This document shows, piece after piece, positions 47,591 to 56,616 of a stretch of DNA of 64,000 nt. A program made the position numbers and the translations under genes. Location: positions 128,982,385 to 129,046,384 of the forward strand of contig NC_079487.1 of NCBI RefSeq assembly GCF_020520425.1, read 5' to 3'. The notes below the pieces were generated by a model, which did not search any database, was not told the DNA's origin, and worked only from the letters and a program-made list of their open reading frames with translations. Source of the stretch: Spinacia oleracea (lineage: Eukaryota > Streptophyta > Magnoliopsida > Caryophyllales > Amaranthaceae). Within the stretch, counting starts at the first letter, position 1; the number at the start of each line of letters is the position of its first letter.

Positions 47591-47659
47591 ATGTAAAAAA
47601 AAATATACAAAAAAAATTTTGAAAATTTTTTTTTCGAATTTTTTTTTTTGATTTTTTTT

Positions 47660-47960
47660 TTCAGACTTAACTAATTGGACTTCAGACTTAACTAATTGGA
47701 CTTCAGACTTAACTAATTGGATTTCAGGCTTAACTAATATGATTTCAGGCTTAAATTATTATTTTTTTATTCAAACTTTTTTTTAGAAAAAATTTGAAAT
47801 TTTTTTTTTTGATTTTTTTTCCAGGCTTAATTAATTGGATTTCCAGGCTTAACTAATTGGATTTCAGGCTTAACTAATTGGACTTTAAGCTTAACTAATT
47901 GGACTTTAAGCTTAACTAATTGTATTCCAGGCTTAACTAATTGTATTTCAGGCTTAAATT
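47660..47960 (+). repeat. 21-bp minisatellite, first block (element A)
   Basis: Repeats of gacttaactaattggacttca and gcttaactaattggatttca variants, interrupted by T-rich stretches. About eleven units. Confidence 0.85.
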
Positions 47961-48169
47961 TTTTTTTCGATTCCAAATTTTTTTTTCGAAATTAAAATTT
48001 TCAATTTTTTTGGGGGTACTAACTAAACTAGTGTAAAATATAACTAAAATAATAAAATCATAACTAATTGAATAACAAAATACTTAAGGTATAAAAACAA
48101 ATAGTTAAACTTATGAGTCGAATAGTTATTAATTTTAAACAAACTTATTATTAACTAAAACTCATAAAA

Positions 48170-48560
48170 TCTTAACTAATTAGTTGCAATGCTTAACTAA
48201 TTGATTTCATTGCTTAACTAATTGGTTTCAGTGCTTAACTAGTTGGTTCATTGCTTAACTAATTGGTTCTAGTGCTTCACTAATTAGTTTCGTTACTTAA
48301 CTAATTGAATCTTTAACTTAACTAATTAGTTTCAGTGGTTAATTAACTTAATTAAATCTAGTGCATAACTAACTGCTTCAGTGCTTCACTAATTGGTTTC
48401 AGTACTTCACTAATCAGTTGCATGGTTTAACTAATATGTTACATTACTTAACTAATTTATTACATTGTTTAACTAATTGATTCCGAAGCTTAACTTATTA
48501 GTTTAATTTTTTAACTAATTAATTCAATTGCTTAACTAATTGGTTTCAATGCTTAAAATT
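48170..48560 (+). repeat. 21-bp minisatellite, second block (element A)
   Basis: About eighteen units near gcttaactaattggtttcag with frequent substitutions. Followed by an array of actaaaact(c)aaaaa-type words up to 48750 that resumes after element B. Confidence 0.85.
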
Positions 48561-48759
48561 TTGTATCTTAACTAAAACTCTAAAATTCGTTATCTGAAAC
48601 TCAAAAATACATAACTAAAACTCAAAAAAATCTTAACTAAAACCAAGAAAAACGTAACTTAAACTGGTAAAATAATAACTAAAACTCAAAAAATCATAAC
48701 TAAAGCCCTGAATAGAAAGTAAAAAGTACGTAACTAAAATTCAAAAAACCTTAACTAAA

Positions 48760-50388
48760 CGGTTTTTTCATGAAATGCCCTTGAGGTTTGCAAAAACGCA
48801 CCAAATACCCTCGCGTCTTTTGAATCACATAATATACCCCTATTTTTTCCCAAGTTTGCACCAAATACCCCTAAACCGACTTTCCGTTAGTCCTCCGTTA
48901 AGTTGTGTTTATAATTCACAAAATACACCTATTTTGAAACTAAGTTGCACCAAATACCCAAACTTCTTTTAAACTGCAGAATTTGATTTCCACAAATCGT
49001 TCACCTAAATCAATTTAATCAACCTAAAAGTTAAACCTAAAACAGAAATATAAGTAATAATCAAATAAAATTGTGGAATAACAAGATTTATATAGCGTTT
49101 AAGAGTGCTTTATTACATCCCCTATTAGGAGCCTTTGAAAATCTTTATTCACTCTGCGTATTGCCCTACCTGGAAGCCTGGATGCACTTGGCGTGAATGC
49201 AAGGAAAAGAAACAAAAGAAAAAGAGGAGACATTGCTGCTGCTAGCAATGTAGCATCACTATGGGGATTGGAAAGTCAGCTTGTATGCCACTGAGAAATG
49301 TAATTACAAGAGGAGATAAAAGAGAAGTGATCCATTCAGAAATCATGTTTTAGCAGCTTTGTGGTTGGGATAGTCTAGCCTCTCGAATGCAAGCTGGTTT
49401 CATTGGTTGGTTATCAATACGATTTCCCTTTAATTTCTCTTCTGCAGTCTTGTTTTTCTCCATTCCCGACCTTTCTTCTCTGATCTAAACCCATTCTTGC
49501 AGCAGGTGCGGCACTGCAACACACAAAAAAGCCCCGGTAATTCAGTAATTCAGTATCTTAGTTCTTGTTTTGTCAAAGCCCCAAATTTCAATGGGCACAA
49601 TTTAACCTGCAACACTAATATACTAATCCAATCAACAACCCTTTCTTTGTTAATTACTACCTAAATCGACAATGATATACCCAAATTACCAACACTCAAT
49701 TACCGAAAAAGCACCAGTCGAGAATCCCAGTTTTCGAAAAACCCCCAATAAAACAACCCTAGTTTAACCAATCCTTCAATCGAAGAACCCTAATTTTTAA
49801 AACCCCCAATAAGAGAACCCTAATTTATAAAGAAACCCCCAATTTCACAACACAAAAACATCACAAAGAGAACATAGTGAAAAAGAATCGAGGGAGGAGT
49901 TGAGGAGAGAGATTACTTGTCATCACGGTTAAAGCTTCCAACCTTGGTCAACAATGGTAGAGAGCACAATTAAGAATTGAGGGAGGAGTGAATTCAAGAA
50001 CAATCCATTTAAATTTGATGGCGCGTGAAGGATCTCGATCTACACCGAAGAACATTGCGGTGGCGCGCGAAGGAGATCGACCACCGCCGACCAGAGAGCA
50101 AGAGGAAGAACAGGGGAGAGGAGAGAACAGGGGAGAGGAGAGAGAAAGAGGAAGAACAGGGGAGAGGAGAGAGAAAGATAAGAAGTTTGAGATTTTTTTG
50201 GAATTTATGTCGAAAAACATCATTAAGGGCAAAATGGTAAATTGCAACTAACGGTAGACTAACGTCCGTTAGCTCCAAGTGCATCTCATGAACAGTACGA
50301 AAAAATAGGGGTATATTATGTGAATCGAAACACGCGAGGGTATTTGATGCATTTTTGCAAACCTCGAGGGCATTTCATGAAAAAACCG
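48760..50388. mobile_element. Mutator-like element B, nested in A
   Basis: Perfect 9-bp duplication TTAACTAAA (48751-48759 and 50389-50397). Ends CGGTTTTTTCATGAAATG are identical on both sides and are followed by GCCCTYGAGGTTTGCAAAAA, CAAATACCC and TACCCCTA words, so the inverted ends exceed 60 bp. The minus-strand interior looks like a transcription unit: a CT-rich leader at about 50200-50050, a long intron-like AT stretch, then a tgttgcag acceptor near 49510. Probably a Pack-MULE-like carrier. Confidence 0.9.
49099..49233 (-). CDS. Small ORF with signal-peptide-like start inside element B
   Basis: Forty-four codons on the minus strand beginning MSPLFLLFLFLAFTPSAS, then RLPGRAIRRVNKDFQRLLIG and a short tail before TAA. 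The hydrophobic Leu/Phe run after Met followed by a small-residue site resembles a secretion signal. I do not recognise the family. It may be a captured first exon, or the frame may be chance. There is no evidence of expression. Confidence 0.25.
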   Translation of the reverse strand: MSPLFLLFLFLAFTPSASRLPGRAIRRVNKDFQRLLIGDVIKHS

Positions 50389-50629
50389 TTAACTAAAACC
50401 CAAAAAATCGTGACTAAAACTTAAAAAATCATAACTAAAACATAGAAAATCAGTCCAGCAATTCCACTAAGAAGACCATTATTTCAGAATTATAACTAAA
50501 ACTAAAACATAATTATTCTTAACTAAATACAAAAAAAGTGTAACTAAAACAGTACGATTCTGAACTAAAACTAAAACGAAACTAAAACAACTAAAATCTG
50601 CAGTTTACAGCGATTCTGTCGCAAGAGTT

Positions 50630-51660
50630 GACCTAATTTCTCCTCAAATCTTCACCGGCAGCAGCGAAGGCCTCCACTATCACCGCCATCGAATACTCCG
50701 CCTCCGCCTCCTCGTCCTTGACCTCCACTAGCTCATCTCCAACGAAGAAGCCTCGCCTACGCATATGTAACCACACAATCAAATTAAATCAAAACACAAA
50801 ATCGCAACCAAAATCAAACCACAAAACATATTCGATTAACATTTGAATGATCAAACAAAATTGAAATCAAAGCAAAGCAAAACAATTTTATTCAAACCTG
50901 TATCAACTAGATCTGGCCTTCACCGACGGAATAAACGCCTTCGATTTGTTTCTCAATTAGAGCGGCGACAAGGCCTAAAAAGTCAAAAACCTAAATCGGC
51001 GGCGGCGACAAGACCGAGAACTTCCTCACACGTTTCTCACACCTTCGACCTGCTCGCCCTTCCCTTACATGCGCCGCCGTCATATTCGGTCGCTTTCACA
51101 TCACGTCGGCCACCATTTCGGTCGCTTTCGAAACACTACGGCAGGAGCACCACCAAACCTTGCCGATGCTCAAATGAATTTGGCGACAACGCCGCTTGCC
51201 TTGCCGATTCACCGATCTGGCTCTCGTTCGCGGCCGCATCCACCACAACGAAGAATATCAAAAATTAAAATAAAAAAATTAATTAAAAAAACTCAAAAAT
51301 CAAAAACCTAAAAGCAATAAAAACCTAAAGTTTCTGGCGGTTTGATTATGGCGGTGGCAAGGAGGCGACGCCGGCGGATTCAACTATGCTTCCACCGTCG
51401 AACTTCAAAACAATCTTTTCCGCTTCGAACTTGTCGACGAGAACTGCCGTACCTACAACCGCTTTGAGCCTGATGTGATGAAGGATCAACACTTCCACCA
51501 TCGCCACCGATCCTTTACCTTAGTTATGGAGGAGAGAGGAGCAAATCTGCGTTTAGGAGAGAGAGAGAGGAGCAAATCTGCGTTTAGGAGAGAGAGAGAG
51601 GAGCAAATCTGCGTTTAGGAGAGAGAGAGGAGGCAGAAAATTTAGGAGAGAGAAAGGAAA
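50630..51660 (+). other. Gene-like GC-richer segment in element A
   Basis: Locally GC-rich DNA with CGCCGCC-type words and 141- and 80-residue frames (50843-51268, 51069-51311) that show no recognised domain. Composition differs sharply from the surrounding AT-rich repeats. That would fit host gene pieces captured by a Mutator-like element, possibly including a GA-rich 5' UTR. Confidence 0.35.
51541..51632 (+). repeat. 31-bp tandem repeat, three units
   Basis: gcaaatctgcgtttaggaga followed by a GA run repeats at 51541, 51572 and 51603, with the last unit slightly shortened. Lies in the gene-like right part of element A. Confidence 0.93.
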
Positions 51661-51917
51661 GAATTAGGTTTTGAAAAATTAAAATGAAATAAAAATAAAT
51701 CATAAAATGATATATATATTTTACTTTTTTGACGCTGACGTCAGCCGCTTATGTTGCAGCTTATGTGGCACCTCATTTGACATCAAGGCGGTCTTACAGG
51801 AAAGACCGCCTTATACAAAAGTTTGTAAAAATGGATAACTTTTACATATATAAGCTTAACTTTTAAACATTTTGAGTTAACTTTTACTATGGTGTACAAT
51901 ATTTATTGTACAACCCT

Positions 51918-53070
51918 TGTAAATAAGAATTTGTGTATCATGTTTGTTTTGAACAATAGTACTTCCATAAATATAGAAACTATACAAGCTTGTATTTGAT
52001 ACAAAAATATCAGCAATCAATCAGATACTTGTATAGTTGTACCCGACCCTTCAAAAATATCCAACTTATGAAACGCACCTAAGATACTTAGTTTAGTTTA
52101 AGTTTTAAAGAGATATTATCAATCAAAAAGATCCATATAACAAGATATTTCAAAATAATACTCCGCATTAAATACAATAATATTTCCATAAATATAGAAA
52201 GAACCTGATTTATTTTTTATTGCTTAAGAGGAAACATTTCCAAACTAAGGAAAAATGCATGAATAATTAAACTACTAACACAGCCAACTAAAACGTAAGT
52301 TATGGACGAATGAGCCGTGACGGTAGAGCTAGAGCTGTTAAAATAGGTCGTTGAGTCCGGGTCGGATTATCTTAGATTTCGGGTCATGGTCAGGTCGGCT
52401 CACTTCATTTTCCTCTTCACGTTTTCATTTATCCTCCAATCTTATGGCCTCTATAATTATTCATTATTAATTGATTGATTGATAATAACTTGAAAAATAT
52501 GAAAACAAGAAACGTAAGTATGACTGGATCACAAAAAATAAATAAATAATTGACCATTCATGTTAATTTTTGCTTGACACTTTAGTGATTTGGTAGGTAG
52601 TTGCCACGTGTAAATTCTATTTGAGAGTTTTATCCAAAACAGGAATTTATGTGGCTGTCCAGCTGTAAAAGGATTAGCTTGAACTGACACGTAGGCTGTG
52701 CTTTTTATTTGAGGCCGTTTCGTTTTTCCAAGAGCCGGTTTTATTCTCCCTCTTCTTGTTGCCAAATAAAAATATCTGACCCCTTTAATAAGAATAAAAA
52801 ACTTTGTGCTTTTTCCACGTCAACCTCCTAGGTAAAATATCCGAGGTTTGTCATTTACGGACCCACTAGAGTTGGGCATGCGTCGGGTGATACACTGACA
52901 GTATAAGTTCGACAAAAATTGATTCGATATGGCATGAGCACGTTGAAAAACCGACCCCATACTGGTACATATCGATGAGTTATATATGTGACGTGTACCG
53001 ACATTATTTTATAAATTTAGCACAAGCTCACATGAGACGTCGTGAACATCAACCTGCTCATGTTTAACCA
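51918..53070. other. Intergenic DNA, nothing recognised
   Basis: AT-rich, with no gene or delimited element. Confidence 0.5.
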
Positions 53071-53538
53071 AATAACAAACGGATTTTTCATGAAATGACC
53101 CCGAGGTTTGAGTTAATGCACCAAATACCCCAAATGTTTCCAAAATGCACCAAATACCCCCGGCGTTTTATAAAATAACACAAAATGCCCATAATGACCA
53201 TTTTCCGTCCATTCCGTTAACTTTTCCGTTAACATTCAGTTTTTTTTCCCCCTTTTCCCCCTTAATCTTTCTCTTTCTCTTTCTCTTTCTCTTTCCATTT
53301 TCGATTTTCATTGTTAACCCCAATTTTCACCTTCAACCCAAACAGAGAACCCAGTTCAACAATTACCCAAATCAAAACAAACACGAACTCAAAAACCCTC
53401 GAAAAACCAAGATCAACAAAACCCCAGATAAAACGATCAGATCTAGGACAAACTCAAAATCCAGAAAACACAAACCCAAAACTCCATAAAAATCAAACCC
53501 AGAACGAAGAACAGAGGAAAATACGACAAATAGATCAA

Positions 53539-53618
53539 GATTTTTGGAGTAATTTTATTCAAATTAAATTGGGGATCTGATTTTTGGAGTGAATTTATTC
53601 AAATTAAATTGGGGATCT
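53539..53618 (+). repeat. 40-bp tandem duplication in element C
   Basis: gatttttggagtRaatttta-type 40-bp unit present at 53539-53578 and 53579-53618 with only a few differences. Confidence 0.95.
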
Positions 53619-53978
53619 TACTCCCTCTCCGCCTCCTCCCGCCTCGGCCATGGCGGCTTTCTCGTCCTCTCTCGCCCTTCTCCTAAACCTCAACCACGAC
53701 CACAAAAATCGCCACCTCAATCTCAACCCCAACAACCGCCTTCGAATTCCGCAGCTCCACCCGCTGCTCCCTCTCTTCGATCATCAAAATCACCTGATGA
53801 AGAGGAGAAGACACAGGACGAAGAGGAGTTGACGAAGGACGACGAAGAGTTTCGGAGGTTGCAGAAGAAGAGCCCAAAAAAAGTTGAAGAAGAAGAGTTT
53901 CAGAAGGAAGCTCGAGTTTCAGAAGTTGAAGAAGAAGAGCCCAAAAAAAATTTTGGGTTTTTTTTTAAAATATTGTAG
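53589..53978 (+). other. Open frame in element C, possible captured gene piece
   Basis: A 130-codon open frame without an ATG. It encodes a Pro/Gln/Ser-rich part (PSPKPQPRPQKSPPQSQPQQ) and then an acidic, Lys-rich part with repeated KSPKKVEEEEF-like units. An ATG in a second frame at 53650 gives only 60 residues. No domain was recognised. Either captured exon sequence or compositional chance. Confidence 0.3.
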
Positions 53979-54225
53979 TTAATTAATATTTTTGGGTTAA
54001 TTAATATAATTAAGTTTTAATATTAGGATTAGTAGAGAAATAGTTGAGTAAGGGCAAAAAAGTAAATTCACGCTAACGGAAAAGTTAACGGAATGGGCGG
54101 AAAATGGTCATTAAGGGCATTTTGTGTTATTTTATAAAACCTCGGGGGTATTTGGTGCATTCTGGAAACATTAGGGGTATTTGGTGCATTAACGCAAACC
54201 TCGAGGTCATTTCATGAAAAATCCG

Positions 54226-54584
54226 AATAACAAAAATATCTTTAAACTATTAAGAAGGCTTGCAGGCACGACACGTTGGACGGGTGGTGCAAGACCCTCA
54301 TATAGTCATATATGAACGTCGGACACAAGCTAGGAAGGAAAAACTTTTCTTTAACACATTACAAACACGAGTTTCAGATACAAATCATGCGGACTCGACA
54401 CGTGAAACTACATGATCGGCCACATGCCTAACTCAATCTAGGACCAACATTATGGTACATTAGGTGCAACTTAGATCCTTTAGGTCTCCCACTCTCCCCC
54501 CATCTAGCTTCAAAAAGAAAAAAAAAATAACGGTACAACTTGAGAAATGTGCATTTAAGGGCACTTTCTTTTTTATTGAGTTTA
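54226..54584. other. Intergenic DNA, nothing recognised
   Basis: Short gap between element C and the next MITE. No feature was seen. Confidence 0.5.
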
Positions 54585-54912
54585 CTCCCTCCGTCTCGGA
54601 ATACTCGACCCGGTTTGACCGGCACAGAGTTTAAGGGACTTAAATTGACTTATTTAATTTAATAGGTAGTAGTTGATAGTGGGGTATTATTTTAATGTAG
54701 TTAGTGGGAGGTGGGTTAAGAGGTGGGGTTGGGGGAGAGTAGGGGTTGAATTTTTAATTATTTTTTGTATGAAGTAGGGGGTAGGTGAGTTAATAGGGGT
54801 GGAGTGAGAAATAATATAATATTGTTAGAATATTTCCATTTTTAGAAACAGGTCAAGTATTAAGGGACGACCCGATAAGGAAAACAGGTCAAGTATTCCG
54901 GGACGGAGGGAG
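54585..54912. mobile_element. Stowaway MITE, GGTCAAGTATTCCGGGACG family
   Basis: TA-flanked 328-bp element. Ends ctccctccgtctcggaatac and ...gtattccgggacggagggag are inverted copies. Its interior (gggtattattttaatgtagt, then GGTGGGGTTGGGGGAGAGTA) matches, in reverse, the copy at 62075-62400. Confidence 0.93.
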
Positions 54913-55023
54913 TAATTGATAACTTAACTTAGCCAACCAATTTTATTTATTTATTTAAGTTTACTTATTTGAATTTTAAATATGACATCTTATTAAGCCT
55001 TTTAAATATTTTATTTTATAATA

Positions 55024-55348
55024 CTCCCTCCGTATTTATTTAAGAGATACACTCGGCCGGGCACGAGTATTAAGAAGAATAATTGAATGAAATAAAATAA
55101 TGAAACAAGTGGGGTTGGGTAGATATTTTAATAAGTAAATAAGTGGGGACCATGTCATTTTGGTGGAGTGGGAGGTAGGGTGGGTTTATGAAATTATTTG
55201 TTTAATAGGATGGTGGGTCATAGGGTAAATTAGATGTATTATTTAATTAGATGGTGGGGTTGATAAGTTACTAAAAATGGCAAGTGTATCTCTTAAATAA
55301 ATACGGCTGAAAAAGACAAGTGTATCCCTTAAATAAATACAGAGGGAG
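55024..55348. mobile_element. Stowaway MITE, CCGTATTTATTTAAGAG family
   Basis: TA-flanked 325-bp element. Ends ctccctccgtatttatttaa and ...ttaaataaatacagagggag are inverted copies. A second, inner AAGTGTATCTCTTAAATAAA copy precedes the right end. Confidence 0.92.
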
Positions 55349-56211
55349 TAAGCCTATATTAATTTCATAAGCAAATAATCACTTTCTTGAGATGTTCCTC
55401 CAAACTTTTACGTGCCATATGATGATTATGAATACATTTTCCACAACTAGACTCAAGAATATGAAGCACTAAAAGACTTTTCTAGGGTTGGAATCGGTCA
55501 TGTTATTATGGTTATATTGTGATTATTTAAACTAATGAACGGGTTGAATATTTAGATTAACTTAAGTTGTTTAATTAAGTTGTTTTAAAAGTTGTAACAC
55601 TAATTTTATCCCTTTAAATAATTGCATATTCAACTTGATTAATTAAAAATAATAATAACATCTAAACAATTAAACAATACATCATGTTTTATTAATTGTG
55701 CTGTTTTGTTTTGTTAATTCAAGTTGTTTTCAAAATGTTGGTTCTTATCCTGTTACTACTTTTTATAATTCTTTTTTTCATCTTGTTAATTAAATAATTA
55801 CACCTCATACTTAGCTTACACCATCATCAAATTAAGTAACTACCAATCTTTAGCATTCCATCTATAGCACTATAATGGATAGCTTTCCCCACTTTCTAGC
55901 TAGAACGACAGAGTACCATGTTTCAATCACCCCATCTCCATAAATTTAGAAAAATAAGTTTTAACAAGAGCTGACCAAGTTCAATTAGTAATTAAAGTGA
56001 TCAATTTGTAAATAAGTCAAGATCATAAAAACCACCGTTAATAAGACTTACGCGTTATTACTTTTCTCAATATTCATTGCATTAATATTTACTGTCCTTA
56101 TCTTATCTTAAATTAGTTAATTAAAAAAATACTACGTAAATATGAGAAAATATCAAGCGCATTAACTTGATATATCAGTCAGTTTTTGCCAACTCTATAC
56201 TTCGAATATAA
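55349..56211. other. Intergenic DNA upstream of the BT gene
   Basis: AT-rich. No gene was recognised. The distal BT promoter probably lies here. Confidence 0.5.
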
Positions 56212-56217
56212 CACGTG
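56212..56217. promoter_or_regulatory. G-box CACGTG upstream of the BT gene
   Basis: A perfect G-box (context aCACGTGGtg) about 405 bp before the BT start codon. BT genes in Arabidopsis respond to light, clock, hormones and nutrients, and G-boxes bind bHLH and bZIP factors. A function at this site is inferred only. Confidence 0.4.
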
Positions 56218-56491
56218 GTGCTATATACTCCTTATCGCCTATTGCGGAGCACGTATTATAATTCCAACAAAAATGAACAACTTTTTTTTTTGGGGTTTCC
56301 ATTTCAATTTTGTTGTCAAATTTATTTTGAAGAATAAATAATAAAAATAAAAAAGGCCAGATAATCCCTCCCCTAGCTATGCCACCTCCCAACTCCCTGT
56401 CCCCACCATATTTCATCTGTATGTGATACCACGCGCACAAAATAACGCGTGTAAATACAATCCACCCCTTCATTTCCTCTCTCCTACTTGT

Positions 56492-56499
56492 CTATAAAT
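56492..56499 (+). promoter_or_regulatory. TATA box of the BT gene
   Basis: ctataaat lies about 120 bp before the ATG at 56617. A pyrimidine/A-rich leader follows, ending in the favourable context gccgccaccATGt. Confidence 0.65.
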
Positions 56500-56616
56500 T
56501 CCAGTACACAAACTCTCCTTTCCCTCCAATCTTCCTCGCATCGTCAACACTTTCTCAAAAAGAAAAACACTCGCCACAAAAAACTCAACCAGATCAAACC
56601 AACCACCGCCGCCACC

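Larger units (their letters stand above)
47477..51827. mobile_element. Mutator-like element A
   Basis: A 9-bp duplication AAAATGGAT (47468-47476 and 51828-51836) flanks ends GAGAAACTTTTGTGTGAG and, reversed, TACAAACTTTTGTATAAG. Shared inner words are AAAGACCGCCTT and CTGACGTCA about 100 bp in. The 4.35-kb span includes element B (48760-50388). The interior has a 21-bp minisatellite and a less AT-rich, gene-like segment near 50630-51660, but no transposase was recognised. Same family as 31034-31467. Confidence 0.85.
47271..51917. mobile_element. Outer TIR element hosting the nested Mutator-like elements
   Basis: The left end AGGTGTACAATAAATTTATT is mirrored by AGGGTTGTACAATAAATATT at the right. 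Both continue into GTACAC and a shared aacttttac word. Without its guest it would be about 285 bp. A target duplication could not be found, so the superfamily is unknown. Confidence 0.55.
53080..54225. mobile_element. Mutator-like element C, relative of B
   Basis: Perfect 9-bp duplication AATAACAAA (53071-53079 and 54226-54234). Ends CGGATTTTTCATGAAATG are identical on both sides and continue as ACC(C/T)CGAGGTTTG, then TGCACCAAATACCCC repeated twice on each side. The end words match element B, but the interior is unrelated to it: a CT-rich leader and a proline- then Glu/Lys-rich open frame. Confidence 0.92.
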
